This document shows positions 22,913 to 31,864 of a stretch of DNA of 34,338 nt, one piece after another. Positions within the stretch are counted from its first letter, which is position 1, and each line of letters starts with the position of its first letter. Where the stretch lies: the NCBI RefSeq assembly GCF_002251755.1, contig NZ_NOXT01000075.1, positions 1-34,338 of the forward strand, written 5' to 3'. Source of the stretch: Sandarakinorhabdus cyanobacteriorum (lineage in GTDB: Bacteria > Pseudomonadota > Alphaproteobacteria > Sphingomonadales > Sphingomonadaceae). The position numbers and the translations under genes were made by a program. Below the pieces are notes generated by a model. The model saw only the letters and a program-made list of their open reading frames with translations. It searched no databases and was not told the DNA's origin.

Positions 22913-24130
22913 ATGACGCCCGCCGCTTCCGCTGCCCATCGTGCGGCCGAAGCGGCGGCGCGCACCGCCTATGGCCGGCTGGTCGCCCTGCTCGCCCGCG
23001 ACAGCCGCGATCTTGCGGCAGCCGAAGATGCGCTGGCCACCGCGCTGGCCCGGGCGCTGGCGCGCTGGCCCGATGATGGCGTGCCGGCCAACCCCGATGC
23101 CTGGCTGCTCACCGTGGCCCGCCGCGAACTCGGCCATCGCCGCGCCCGCGCCGCCACCGCGCTGGCGGCCGAACCGGCGCTGGCCCTGCTGGATGATGAA
23201 CGCGCCGACACGCCGGCCCCCGATCTGCCCGATGAACGGCTGAAGCTGCTGTTCGTCTGTACCCACCCGGCGATCACGCCACGCATCCAGGCGCCGCTGA
23301 TGCTGCAGGTGGTGCTGGGCCTCGATGCCGCCCGCATCGCTGCAGCCTTCCTCGTCTCTCCGGCTGCCATGGGCCAGGCGCTGGTCAGGGCCAAGGCCCG
23401 CATCCGCGATGCCGGCATCGCCTTTGCCGTGCCGCCGCCGGAACAGCGCCCGGCCCGCCTCGCCGCCATCCGCACCGCCATCTATGCCGCCTATGGCGCC
23501 GGCTGGGGCGATGCCGCGCCCACCGGCAATGATCTCGCCGCCGAAGCCCTGTTCCTCGCCCGGCTGGTCACCGGCCTCGCCCCCGATGATGCCGAAGCCG
23601 CCGGCCTCCTCGCCCTCATCGCCCTGTGCGAGGCGCGGCGCCCGGCCCGCCGCGATGCGCACGGGGCCTATGTCCCGCTCGACCGGCAGGATGTGCGGCG
23701 CTGGGATCGCGATCTGGTGCGTGAGGGCGAGGCCGCGCTGCGCCGCGCCGCCGCCATGGGCCAACCCGGGCGCTTCCAGCTCGAAGCCGCCATCCAGTCG
23801 CTGCACCATCAGCAACGTTTCACCGGCGCCGATCTGTCGCTGCCGCTGATCGGGCTTTATGACCGCTTGCTGGCCATCGCGCCCAGCATCGGGGCGGCCA
23901 TCGCCCGCGCCGCCGCCCTCACCGCCGCTGGCGCCGCCGCGGCCGCGCTGGCCGCGCTTGATGCACTTGCCGAACGGTGCCGCGATCACCAGCCCTGGTG
24001 GGCGGCGCGCGCCGATGCGCTGGCGGCCCTGGGCGATGGCGCCGCCGCCCGCGACGCTGCGGTGCGCGCCGCCGGCCTGTCCCAGGATCCGGCCGAGCGC
24101 GCCTTCCTGCTCGGCCGCCACGCCGGTTGA
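22913..24130 (+). CDS. ECF42-type RNA polymerase sigma factor with C-terminal extension
   Basis: Sigma factor of 405 residues, far longer than ordinary ECFs (about 170-200). Residues about 15-90 form region 2 (RLVALLARDSRDLAAAEDALATALARALARWP...DAWLLTVARREL). Region 4 lies at about 130-185, containing LMLQVVLGLDAARIAAAFLVSPAAMGQALVRAK. The remaining 220 residues form the helical, TPR-like extension (DUF6596) of the ECF42 group (segments LFLARLVTGLAPDDAEAAGLLALI and RFQLEAAIQSLHH). No anti-sigma gene adjoins it; in this group the extension itself is thought to control activity, and DGPF genes are the known type of target. The ATG at 22913 has a weak Shine-Dalgarno. The stop lies 3 bases from the convergent GNAT gene. 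Confidence 0.87.
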   Translation: MTPAASAAHRAAEAAARTAYGRLVALLARDSRDLAAAEDALATALARALARWPDDGVPANPDAWLLTVARRELGHRRARAATALAAEPALALLDDERADTPAPDLPDERLKLLFVCTHPAITPRIQAPLMLQVVLGLDAARIAAAFLVSPAAMGQALVRAKARIRDAGIAFAVPPPEQRPARLAAIRTAIYAAYGAGWGDAAPTGNDLAAEALFLARLVTGLAPDDAEAAGLLALIALCEARRPARRDAHGAYVPLDRQDVRRWDRDLVREGEAALRRAAAMGQPGRFQLEAAIQSLHHQQRFTGADLSLPLIGLYDRLLAIAPSIGAAIARAAALTAAGAAAAALAALDALAERCRDHQPWWAARADALAALGDGAAARDAAVRAAGLSQDPAERAFLLGRHAG

Positions 24131-24133
24131 AAG

Positions 24134-24448
24134 TCAGGGCGCCTCGCCCGGTGCCAGGGTCATCACATCCTGCCAGTCGGGATTTTTCGCATATAGCGCC
24201 CGCACATAGGGGCAGATCGGAATGATGCGGAACGGCGTCGCCCGCGCGTCCGCAATCAGCGCGTCGACCAGCGCCTTCGCCGCCCCGGTGCCGCGCAGGG
24301 CATCCGGCGCGCCGGTGTGATCGGCGCTGATCAGGCCGGGGCCACGGTGGGTGAAGACCAGTTCGGCCTCGGCATCAATGCCGGCCACCCGCGCCACATA
24401 GCGGCCACGGCGCGGCCCGTCTTCCTTGGCTATGCTGATGTCTGCCAT
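24134..24448 (-). CDS. GNAT-like N-acetyltransferase (YjdJ/Gcn5-related type)
   Basis: Compact acetyltransferase-fold protein of 104 residues. The acetyl-CoA loop is seen as ALRGTGAAKALVDALIADAR, preceded by strands AELVFTHRGPGLISADHTGAP and followed by IIPICPYVRALYAKNP, which matches the small YjdJ/NATD1-like group in which a conserved Cys-Pro-(Tyr/Phe) segment follows the loop. The in vivo substrate is unknown. The start at 24448 is the first sensible Met; the long upstream extension of the frame is antisense to the GST gene and not coding. It is divergent from the GST gene. Confidence 0.82.
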   Translation of the reverse strand: MADISIAKEDGPRRGRYVARVAGIDAEAELVFTHRGPGLISADHTGAPDALRGTGAAKALVDALIADARATPFRIIPICPYVRALYAKNPDWQDVMTLAPGEAP

Positions 24449-24553
24449 CGCCGTCCCACTCCATCTTGCCTCGCCCCAAGATTTTCTCCCCATGCTGATG
24501 GCTTGGCAAGCCGCCGCGCCCGGCCCACAACAGCCAGCAAAGGAGATCAGCGC

Positions 24554-25420
24554 ATGAGCGATTATATCCCCCCCAAGGTGTGGACGTGGGACAAGGGCTT
24601 TGGCGGCCGCTTTGCCAACATCAACCGCCCCATCGCCGGCCCCACCCACGACAAGGCGCTGCCGGTCGGCAAGCATCCCTTCCAGCTCTACAGCCTCGGC
24701 ACGCCCAATGGCGTCAAGGTGACGGTCATGCTGGAAGAGCTGCTGGCGCTGGGCCATGCCGGCGCAGAATATGATGCCTGGCTGATCAACATCGGCACCG
24801 GCGACCAGTTCGGCTCCGGCTTTGTCGACGTGAACCCCAACAGCAAGATCCCGGCCATGGTCGACCGCTCGACCGACCCGCCCACCCGCCTGTTCGAAAG
24901 CAGCGCCATGCTGCTCTATCTCGCTGAGAAATTCGGCGCCTTCCTGCCGACGGACCATCACGCCCGCACCGAGGCGCTGTGCTGGCTGTTCTGGCAGATG
25001 GGTTCGGCTCCGATCCTCGGCGGCGGCTTCGGCCATTTCTATGCCTATGCCCCCACCAAGCAGGAATATCCGATCAACCGCTATGCCATGGAGGTGAAGC
25101 GGCAGCTGGACGTGCTCGACCGGCATCTGGCCACCCACGAATATATGGCCGGGCCCGAATACAGCATTGCCGACATGGCAATCTGGCCCTGGTATGGCGC
25201 GCTCAGCCTGGGTCTGCTCTATGAGGCTGGCGAGTTCCTCGAGGTGTCGGGCTACACCAATGTGATCCGCTGGACGCGGGCGATTGGCGAGCGCCCGGCG
25301 GTGAAGCGCGGCCGCATGGTCAACCGCGTGTTCGGGGAGCCTTCGAGCCAGTTGCACGAACGCCACGACGCCAGCGATTTCGACACGAAAACACAAGACA
25401 AGATCGGGAAACCTGCATGA
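24554..25420 (+). CDS. yghU: YghU-like glutathione S-transferase / disulfide-bond oxidoreductase
   Basis: Nu-class GST-like protein of 288 residues, about the length of E. coli YghU. The N-terminal extension (SDYIPPKVWTWDKGFGGRFANINRPIAG) is diagnostic for the group. The thioredoxin domain has FQLYSLGTPNGVKVTVMLEEL, with Thr and Asn of the glutathione site, and PNSKIPAMVD. The helical C-terminal domain ends in WTRAIGERPAVKRGRMVN. Members reduce disulfides using two bound glutathiones in the cytoplasm. AGGAG lies 9 bases before the ATG. The last four bases overlap the next gene as ATGA, so it is coupled to the thioesterase. Confidence 0.9.
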   Translation: MSDYIPPKVWTWDKGFGGRFANINRPIAGPTHDKALPVGKHPFQLYSLGTPNGVKVTVMLEELLALGHAGAEYDAWLINIGTGDQFGSGFVDVNPNSKIPAMVDRSTDPPTRLFESSAMLLYLAEKFGAFLPTDHHARTEALCWLFWQMGSAPILGGGFGHFYAYAPTKQEYPINRYAMEVKRQLDVLDRHLATHEYMAGPEYSIADMAIWPWYGALSLGLLYEAGEFLEVSGYTNVIRWTRAIGERPAVKRGRMVNRVFGEPSSQLHERHDASDFDTKTQDKIGKPA

Positions 25421-25839
25421 ACCAGCCGCCCGACACCGGCCCGCCGGGCTCTCTGCCCGACAGCCTGGCCCAGCGCCGCATCGTCCGTTTCGATCCCGGC
25501 CACGCGGTGATCGAATATGAAGTGTTGCCCGCCATGTGCCATTCGGGCGGCGTGGCGCAGGGCGGTTTCGTGTCCGGCTGGATCGATGCCGCCATGGCCC
25601 ACGCCGTGATGGCGCAGCACGGCTTTGACCGGGTGCCGATCAGCCTTGAGCTCAAGGTCAGCTTCTTCGCGCCGGCCAATCCCGGCCGTGTGCTGGCCGA
25701 AGCCTGGATCGAAAAGGCCGGCGGCCGCACCATCTTCGCCGAAGGCCGGCTGACGACGCCCGAGGGCAAGGTGCTGGCCAAGGCCTCCAGCACGATCACC
25801 CTGATCGATGCCGCCAAGGTGCGGGCAACGATGGTGTGA
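25417..25839 (+). CDS. PaaI-type hotdog-fold thioesterase
   Basis: Hotdog-fold acyl-CoA thioesterase of 140 residues. The motif GGVAQGGFVSGWIDAAMAHAV, a helix with the G-G-x-x-x-x-x-D pattern, and the strands SLELKVSFFAPANPGRVLAEAWIEKAGGRTIFAEG are typical of PaaI/YbdB relatives. It hydrolyses acyl- or aryl-CoA in the cytoplasm; the exact thioester is not readable. The start overlaps the GST stop by four bases (ATGA), suggesting coupled translation and possibly a shared role in detoxifying or recycling thiol conjugates (inference). Confidence 0.87.
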   Translation: MNQPPDTGPPGSLPDSLAQRRIVRFDPGHAVIEYEVLPAMCHSGGVAQGGFVSGWIDAAMAHAVMAQHGFDRVPISLELKVSFFAPANPGRVLAEAWIEKAGGRTIFAEGRLTTPEGKVLAKASSTITLIDAAKVRATMV

Positions 25840-25853
25840 CGCCGTATAGACGC

Positions 25854-25888
25854 AAAAGCGGCACCGGCCATGGGCTGGCCGGTGCCGC
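25854..25888 (-). terminator. Rho-independent terminator of the PEPxxWA-CTERM gene
   Basis: Perfect 13-bp stem (25858-25870 with 25876-25888) around a 5-base loop, followed on the minus strand by TTTT (complement of 25854-25857). It begins 22 bases after the stop codon of the minus-strand gene. It may also slow plus-strand transcripts from the thioesterase gene, although no T-run follows on that side. Confidence 0.82.
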
Positions 25889-25910
25889 CAATCTGCAATC
25901 GCGGATGGAC

Positions 25911-26453
25911 TCAGGCAGCGCGGGCCACCGTCTGCCGGCGGCGCGCCACCGCACCTACCAGACCAAAGCCGGCGATCAACATCGCCCAGCTTGACGGCTC
26001 CGGTACCGCGCCCGTCGTGGCCGGAACGATGCTCCAGTTGCTCTGATTGTACAGCGAAGAAATCTGCCCAAAACTGATTCCGCCCGTATAATCGGGACGT
26101 CCAAAAATCTGGGACGTGTCGAAATAAAACCCTTCTGCATCGCAATTCGATTGCAGGCAGGCAAGGAAGTCCTGCACGGACCCATCAATCGAAGTGAACG
26201 GCGCCGCACCGAGATTTCCCAAAGAAAAACCGGTCAAAGAATAGACATATGGCAAGGAAGGGCCTGGAACGGCGTTGAAGGCGGCGGCATCAACTGAAGA
26301 AATCAGGATAGTGTTGTTGTCACCCTGCAGGGTACCCGTCAACTGGCCGCTGAGCACGCCGACGCCAGTGACATAGGTAAAATTCCAACTCGCCGCGTTC
26401 GCCATCGTTGCGCTGCCAGCAAGAAGTGCTGCAGCAAACAAATTCCGGATCAT
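25911..26453 (-). CDS. PEPxxWA-CTERM sorting domain-containing exported protein
   Basis: Exported protein of 180 residues: signal peptide (MIRNLFAAALLAGSATMANA), a beta-rich body of about 120 residues with no recognised domain, and the C-terminal sorting tail PEPSSWAMLIAGFGLVGAVARRR. The tail has the order PEP motif, hydrophobic helix, basic cluster recognised by exosortase/EpsH-type proteases and linked to exopolysaccharide or surface display. The body is richer in Asn, Ser, Tyr and Phe and its DNA looks lower in GC than its neighbours. Two Cys residues (ACLQSNC) may form a disulfide. AAGGGGGC sits 4 bases before the ATG. No exosortase gene is in the window. Body function unknown. Confidence 0.88.
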   Translation of the reverse strand: MIRNLFAAALLAGSATMANAASWNFTYVTGVGVLSGQLTGTLQGDNNTILISSVDAAAFNAVPGPSLPYVYSLTGFSLGNLGAAPFTSIDGSVQDFLACLQSNCDAEGFYFDTSQIFGRPDYTGGISFGQISSLYNQSNWSIVPATTGAVPEPSSWAMLIAGFGLVGAVARRRQTVARAA

Positions 26454-26492
26454 TTATGCCCCCTTGCCAAGGCCCGATACAGGCCGAAGCCT

Positions 26493-26520
26493 TGTTTAGC
26501 AAACTGTCGGTGCCGGTCAA
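26493..26520 (-). promoter_or_regulatory. Candidate promoter of the PEPxxWA-CTERM gene
   Basis: On the minus strand, TTGACC (26520-26515) is followed after 16 bases by TAAACA (26498-26493), giving a leader of about 35 bases. The match is fair for -35 and weak for -10. Confidence 0.3.
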
Positions 26521-26525
26521 TATCC

Positions 26526-27242
26526 TCATTCCCCTGGCCGAATATCGATCCTTATGCTCACCCAGGTGCCCACCAGATACTCGCCGTCCACCCGTGGCGG
26601 CTTCACCCGGAACTGCCAGGCGGCTTCCTGCACGGCATAGCCAAGGCCAGTGCCCGGGGTCTCGCCGATGGCCTTGCAATCTTCCACCTTGAACCGCGGC
26701 GCGGTGCGGCAGGCGATCAGGCCATAGGCGCCGGGGCGGCCCTTGCCCTTGATGTAAAAGGCCAATTCGGCATCGGTGGGTTCGCGCTGCCATTCGGCGG
26801 CATAGAGTTTTGATCCATCCGGCGCCACACCCACCACCGGCGTGTTGGGCAGATTGGCACCGGCCAGTTGGGCGGCCTGGGGCTCGGCCCGTTCCAGCTT
26901 GCGCAGGTCAAAGCCGCGCAGCGCCGGATCGCCAAAGCTCCATTTGGCCGGCGGCGCGTCGGGCACCTGCACGATCACCTCGGGCTGGGGTGCGGCGCGC
27001 GGTGGGGTGACGCGGGGTTTGGGCTGCACCTGCGGCCGGGCGCGCTGCGGCATCGGCGCGGCGATGTTCACCGCCACCATCGATCCTGATCCCGGCTTGC
27101 CCTTGGGCTGCGGCGGCGCCAGCCACAGCAACAGCAGCAGCAACAGCACATGCAGCGCGATGACCGCCGCCAGCACCGGCACGCGCCGCCGTTCCGGCCA
27201 CAGGCCGGTGGGGGCAAGGAAGGAGGCGGCGGCAGCAGTCAC
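26526..27242 (-). CDS. TonB-like energy-transducer family protein
   Basis: Protein of 238 residues with TonB-like layout: one N-terminal membrane helix (VPVLAAVIALHVLLLLLLLWLA), a Pro/Arg/Gln-rich periplasmic linker at about 45-95 (PQRARPQVQPKPRVTPPRAA), and a C-terminal domain with ALGETP-like KAIGETPGTGLGYAVQEAAWQFRVKPPRVDGE, resembling the TonB C-terminal helix and strands. The WQFRVKPPRVDG segment resembles the W.F.P....G portion of TonB. It would link the inner membrane to an outer-membrane partner. No exbB or exbD adjoins it, so it may be an accessory TonB. The start is GTG at 27242, needed to include the membrane helix. It is transcribed toward the PEPxxWA-CTERM gene. Confidence 0.65.
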   Translation of the reverse strand: MTAAAASFLAPTGLWPERRRVPVLAAVIALHVLLLLLLLWLAPPQPKGKPGSGSMVAVNIAAPMPQRARPQVQPKPRVTPPRAAPQPEVIVQVPDAPPAKWSFGDPALRGFDLRKLERAEPQAAQLAGANLPNTPVVGVAPDGSKLYAAEWQREPTDAELAFYIKGKGRPGAYGLIACRTAPRFKVEDCKAIGETPGTGLGYAVQEAAWQFRVKPPRVDGEYLVGTWVSIRIDIRPGE

Positions 27243-27285
27243 GGGGGGTTCGGCCGCTCCCGTTACGTTGCCCCCCGCCCGCTGC

Positions 27286-29895
27286 CTAGTCCAGATTTGG
27301 CCGCAGCAGCTGCACCGCCCGTTCGCGGCTCACGCCCAGCCGGCGGGCATAATCCGCCAGCTGGTCCTCGCCCACGCGGGCCACGCCGAAATAGGCGCTT
27401 TGCGGATGGGCGAAATAAAAGCCGGAAACCGCCGCCGTCGGCAGCATGGCGAAACTGTCGGTCAGGGTGATGCCGGCACGGGTCTCCACCTGCATCAGAT
27501 CGAACAGCCGCCGCTTCAGACTGTGTTCCGGACAAGCCGGATAGCCGGGCGCCGGGCGGATGCCGGTGTAACGCTCGCGGATCAGATCCTCGTTCGACAT
27601 CCGGTTGCCCAGCTCATGCCCCCAGATTTCGCGGCGCACCCGCTCGTGCAGATATTCGGCAAAAGCCTCGGCCAGCCGGTCGGCCAGCGCCTTCAGCAAG
27701 ATGTCGTTGTAATCATCATGGGCCGCCTTGAAGCGGGCGAGCTGTTCATCAATGCCGTCGCCGGCCTGCACGGCAAAGCCGCCCAGCCAGTCGGCCTCAG
27801 GGTGGATGAAATCAGCCAGGCACATGTTGGCCCGGCCCTCCCGCTTGGCGATCTGCTGGCGCAGGAACGGCAGGCGGGCAATTTCGGCGCTGCGGCGTTC
27901 ATCGCCAAACAGCACGACATCATCGCCATCCCGCCGCACCGGCCAGATCGCCACGACGCCCTTGGGCCGCAGCCAGTTTTCCGCGGCGATGCGGGCCAGC
28001 ATGGCCTGGGCATCGGCAAACAGGCTGCTGGCGCTGGCCCCCACCACCGCGTCGGTCAGGATCGCCGGATAATTGCCGTGCAGTTCCCAGGCGCGGAAAA
28101 ACGGCGTCCAGTCGATATAGGGGATCAGCGTGTCCACCGTCACATCATCGATGGTCATCGTGCCGGTGAACCTGGGCTGCACCGGCGGATGCGCGGCGAA
28201 ATCGGGCACAAAGCCATTGGCGCGCGCCGCATCCAGCGGCACCAGCGCCGATTGGCCCGAACCGGCCCGCGCCGCGCGGATATTCTCATATTCGGCCGCG
28301 GTTTCGGTGACAAAATCATCCTTCAGCGTGTCCGAAACCAGCGTCCCCGCCACCCCCACGGCACGGCTGGCATCCAGCACATGCACGACCGGGCCGGCAT
28401 AGGCCGGCGCGATGCGGAGCGCGGTGTGCACCCGGCTGGTGGTCGCCCCGCCGATCAGCAGCGGCATGGTCATCCCAATGCGCTGCATCTCGCTGGCGAC
28501 ATGCACCATTTCGTCGAGGCTGGGGGTGATCAGGCCCGACAGCCCGATCATGTCGGCCTGATGCTTCACCGCGGCATCCAGGATGGTCTGCGCCGGCACC
28601 ATCACGCCCAGGTCAATCACCTCGAAATTGTTGCACTGGAGCACGACGCCCACGATGTTCTTGCCGATATCGTGCACATCGCCCTTCACGGTCGCCATGA
28701 TGATGCGGCCCTTGGTCGAACTGCCGACCTGTTTTTCCGCCTCGATATAAGGCAGCAGCACGGCCACCGCCTTCTTCATCACGCGGGCCGATTTCACCAC
28801 CTGCGGCAGGAACATCTTGCCGGCGCCGAACAGGTCCCCCACCACGTTCATGCCGGCCATCAACGGGCCTTCGATCACCTCGATGGGCCGCGCGACGGTG
28901 AGGCGCGCTTCTTCCGTGTCAGCCTCGACAAAGGCGTCGATGCCCTTGACCAGCGCATGTTCCAGCCGCTTTTCCACCGGCCAGCCGCGCCACTCCTCGG
29001 CGGCCGGGTCAGCCGCCTTGGCAGGGCCGCCCTTGAACCTGTCGGCGGCGGCCAGCAGCCGGTCGGTGGCATCGGGCCGGCGGTTGAGGACGACGTCCTC
29101 GACGAGGTCGCGAAGCTCCGGGTCAATGGCGTCATAGACATCAAGCTGCCCGGCGTTGACGATGCCCATGTCCATGCCGGCGGCAATGGCGTGAAAGAGG
29201 AACACCGAATGCATGGCCCGGCGCACCGGTTCATTGCCGCGGAAACTGAACGACAGGTTCGACACCCCGCCGCTCACATGCGCGTGCGGGCAACGCCGCC
29301 TGATCTCCCGCGTGGCCTCGATGAAATCGACGCCGTAATTGTTGTGCTCCTCGATCCCCGTCGCCACCGCGAAGATGTTGGGATCAAAGATGATGTCTTC
29401 CGGCGGGAAGCCGATGCCGGTGAGCAGCCGGTAGGCCCGCTCGCAGATTTCCACCTTGCGCGCTGCCGTGTCGGCCTGGCCCACCTCGTCAAAGGCCATC
29501 ACCACCACCGCCGCGCCATAGCGCAGGCACAGCCGCGCCTGCTCCAGGAACGGCGCCTCACCTTCCTTCATGCTGATCGAATTGACGATCCCCTTGCCGG
29601 CGAGGCACTTGAGGCCCGCCTCGATCACGCTCCATTTCGAGCTGTCGACCATCACCGGCACGCGGGCGATGTCCGGCTCGGCGGCGATCAGGTTGAGGAA
29701 GGTGACCATGGCGGCCTCGCTGTCGAGCAGGCCTTCATCCATGTTCACATCGATGATCTGGGCGCCATTTTCCACCTGTTGGCGCGCGACCTCCACGGCA
29801 GCGGTGTAATCGCCGTTCAGGATCAGCTTCTTGAACGCCGCCGAACCGGTGACGTTGGTGCGTTCCCCGATATTGATGAAACTGGCGGTGGTCAT
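27286..29895 (-). CDS. metH: Methionine synthase, folate/cobalamin/activation subunit (MetH2)
   Basis: Second part of a split cobalamin-dependent methionine synthase, 869 residues. Order: pterin-binding domain from residue 1 ([40 protein letters not shown]); helical cap about 300-395; B12-binding domain with GDVHDIGKN, where D406-x-H408-x-x-G411 gives the lower-axial His ligand; and the reactivation domain to the end ([19 protein letters not shown] and [19 protein letters not shown] for SAM binding). It transfers methyl from 5-methyl-THF through cobalamin to homocysteine held by MetH1. The ATG overlaps the MetH1 stop as ATGA, so the subunits are made together. It is the last gene of the methionine operon. 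Confidence 0.96.
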   Translation of the reverse strand: MTTASFINIGERTNVTGSAAFKKLILNGDYTAAVEVARQQVENGAQIIDVNMDEGLLDSEAAMVTFLNLIAAEPDIARVPVMVDSSKWSVIEAGLKCLAGKGIVNSISMKEGEAPFLEQARLCLRYGAAVVVMAFDEVGQADTAARKVEICERAYRLLTGIGFPPEDIIFDPNIFAVATGIEEHNNYGVDFIEATREIRRRCPHAHVSGGVSNLSFSFRGNEPVRRAMHSVFLFHAIAAGMDMGIVNAGQLDVYDAIDPELRDLVEDVVLNRRPDATDRLLAAADRFKGGPAKAADPAAEEWRGWPVEKRLEHALVKGIDAFVEADTEEARLTVARPIEVIEGPLMAGMNVVGDLFGAGKMFLPQVVKSARVMKKAVAVLLPYIEAEKQVGSSTKGRIIMATVKGDVHDIGKNIVGVVLQCNNFEVIDLGVMVPAQTILDAAVKHQADMIGLSGLITPSLDEMVHVASEMQRIGMTMPLLIGGATTSRVHTALRIAPAYAGPVVHVLDASRAVGVAGTLVSDTLKDDFVTETAAEYENIRAARAGSGQSALVPLDAARANGFVPDFAAHPPVQPRFTGTMTIDDVTVDTLIPYIDWTPFFRAWELHGNYPAILTDAVVGASASSLFADAQAMLARIAAENWLRPKGVVAIWPVRRDGDDVVLFGDERRSAEIARLPFLRQQIAKREGRANMCLADFIHPEADWLGGFAVQAGDGIDEQLARFKAAHDDYNDILLKALADRLAEAFAEYLHERVRREIWGHELGNRMSNEDLIRERYTGIRPAPGYPACPEHSLKRRLFDLMQVETRAGITLTDSFAMLPTAAVSGFYFAHPQSAYFGVARVGEDQLADYARRLGVSRERAVQLLRPNLD

Positions 29896-30941
29896 GCGGC
29901 AAACCTGTGTGCCTCGAGGCCCGAAAGCCGCAACGCCGGCGCTGCTGCCGGCACCGCCCGCGCCGGCAACCCGGCCACCTGGCGCGCCATGGCGGCGATA
30001 TGCGCCGGCGTGTTGCCGCAGCATCCGCCCACGATGTTCACCAGGCCTTCCTCGGCCCAGCCGCGGATGAAGCCCGCCGTGGTCTCCGGCTGCTCGTCAT
30101 AGGCGCCCAGATCATTGGGCAGGCCGGCGTTGGGATAGGTCATGATCAGCGTGTCGGCCACGCGCGCCAGCGCCTGCACATGGCTGCGCAGTTCGGTGGC
30201 GCCGAACGAGCAATTCAGCCCCACCGCCACCGGCTTCACATGGCGGATCGAGTGCCAGAAGGCCTCCACCGTCTGCCCCGACAGGTTGCGGCCGGAAAGG
30301 TCGGTCAGCGTCATCGACAGCATCACCGGCACATCGCGGCCACGGGCATCGCCAGCCTCGGCAGCGGCAAAGGCGGCGGCCTTGGCGTTCAGCGTGTCGA
30401 ACACGGTCTCGATCAGGATGAAGTCCACCCCGCCATCGAGCAGCGCCTCGATCTGCTCGCGATACACGTCCTTCACACCATCGAACGTGACCTCGCGATA
30501 ACCCGGATCAGACACGCGGGGGCTGAGGGAGAGCGTCTTGTTTGTCGGCCCCAGGCTGCCCGCCACCCAGCGTGGCCGGCCATCCAGCGCGGTCGCTGCG
30601 TCCACCCGTTCCCGGATCACGCGGGCGGCGGCCAGGTTGATCTCGCGCACCTTGTCTTCCATGCCATAATCGGCCTGGCTGATGCGGTTGGCGTTGAACG
30701 TGTTGGTGGCCAGAAGATCGGCGCCCGCCGCGATATAGGCATCGCAGATGCCGGCAATCGCTTGCGGCTGGGTCAGGTTCAACAGGTCGTTGTTGCCCTT
30801 CTGATCATGGTTGCTCGCGATGCCACCGGCATAATCGGCCGCGGTCAGCCCCAGGGCCTGGATGGCAGTGCCATAGGGGCCATCCTTCACCAATATGCGG
30901 CTGGCAGCGGCCGCGCGCAGGGTTTCGGCAGGATTGGTCAT
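29892..30941 (-). CDS. metH: Methionine synthase, homocysteine-binding subunit (MetH1)
   Basis: Homocysteine S-methyltransferase domain of the split methionine synthase, 349 residues. The zinc-binding cysteines are Cys244 in GLNCSFG and Cys307/Cys308 in GGCCGN, as in the N-terminal domain of full-length MetH. The start motif reads [10 protein letters not shown] where E. coli-type enzymes have DGAMGT. It ends shortly after the barrel, and MetH2 takes over with a 4-base ATGA overlap; its own start overlaps the metF stop in the same way. The in-frame sequence upstream of 30941 belongs to other frames of metF. Together with MetH2 it gives a complete enzyme of about 1218 residues. Confidence 0.95.
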   Translation of the reverse strand: MTNPAETLRAAAASRILVKDGPYGTAIQALGLTAADYAGGIASNHDQKGNNDLLNLTQPQAIAGICDAYIAAGADLLATNTFNANRISQADYGMEDKVREINLAAARVIRERVDAATALDGRPRWVAGSLGPTNKTLSLSPRVSDPGYREVTFDGVKDVYREQIEALLDGGVDFILIETVFDTLNAKAAAFAAAEAGDARGRDVPVMLSMTLTDLSGRNLSGQTVEAFWHSIRHVKPVAVGLNCSFGATELRSHVQALARVADTLIMTYPNAGLPNDLGAYDEQPETTAGFIRGWAEEGLVNIVGGCCGNTPAHIAAMARQVAGLPARAVPAAAPALRLSGLEAHRFAA

Positions 30942-31864
30942 TGGGCCTCCAGCACCGGTCGCACGCCCAGCAGATGGCAGATGGCGTAGGACAATTCGGC
31001 GCGATTGAGCGTGTAGAAATGGAAATGCCGCACGCCGCCCGCATACAGCCGGCGGGCCATTTCGGCGGACACGGTGGCAGCCACCAGCTGGCGCGCGGCC
31101 GGCTTGTCGTCCAGCCCGGCAAACAGCCGGCCCATCCAGTCGGGCAGATGGGTGCCGCAACTGGCAGCCATTTTCTGCAGATTGGCAAAATTGCTCACCG
31201 GCAGGATGCCCGGCACCAGCTCCACCTTGAGGCCCGCCGCCGCCACGGCGTCGCGGAAGCGGAAATAGGTGTCAGGCTCGAAGAAGAACTGGCTGATCGC
31301 CCGGCTCGCCCCGGCATCGATCTTGGCCTTCAGCGCCTCCAGATCGGCCGCCGGGCTCGCCGCTTCCGGGTGCACCTCCGGGTAACAGCTCACCGAAACC
31401 TCGAAATCATGCCGGCGCTTCAACGCCTTCACCAGATCGGCGGCGCTGGCATGGCCGCCCGGCACCGGTTCAAAGCGCGCCTGCCCGCCCGGCGGGTCAC
31501 CGCGCAGCGCCACGATATGGCGCACGCCGGCCGCCCAATAATCATCGGCAATCGCGTCCAGCTCGGCCGCGGTGGCGTTCACGCAGGTCAGATGCGCGGC
31601 GGCCGGGGTGGGCGTTTCGGCCACGATCCGCGCCACGGTGGCATGGGTGCGCTCCCGCGTTGAACCGCCGGCGCCATAGGTGACCGAGAAGAAGCGCGGG
31701 CCCAGCGGCACCAGGGTTTCCACCGCCTGCCACAGGCTGTCCTGCATGGCCGGTGTCTTGGGCGGGAAAAATTCAAAGCTCACCGCCAGGTCGCCCGGCA
31801 GATCGGCATAGAGCGGGCCACCAATGGCGCGCGCCGCTTCCTGCATCTGGTTCAAGGTCAACAT
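30938..31864 (-). CDS. metF: 5,10-methylenetetrahydrofolate reductase
   Basis: FAD enzyme that reduces 5,10-methylene-THF to 5-methyl-THF, the methyl donor for MetH. The 308-residue barrel shows SFEFFPPKTP, the conserved first strand; FFSVTYGAGGSTRERT; HLTCVNATAAELDAI; VALRGDPP; and QFFFEPDTYFRF. The start at 31864 (MLTLNQMQ) overlaps the upstream regulator stop by 7 bases; a GTG at 31885 is less likely. The stop overlaps metH1 as ATGA. The chain of overlaps places it in one transcript from the regulator to metH2. Confidence 0.95.
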   Translation of the reverse strand: MLTLNQMQEAARAIGGPLYADLPGDLAVSFEFFPPKTPAMQDSLWQAVETLVPLGPRFFSVTYGAGGSTRERTHATVARIVAETPTPAAAHLTCVNATAAELDAIADDYWAAGVRHIVALRGDPPGGQARFEPVPGGHASAADLVKALKRRHDFEVSVSCYPEVHPEAASPAADLEALKAKIDAGASRAISQFFFEPDTYFRFRDAVAAAGLKVELVPGILPVSNFANLQKMAASCGTHLPDWMGRLFAGLDDKPAARQLVAATVSAEMARRLYAGGVRHFHFYTLNRAELSYAICHLLGVRPVLEAQ

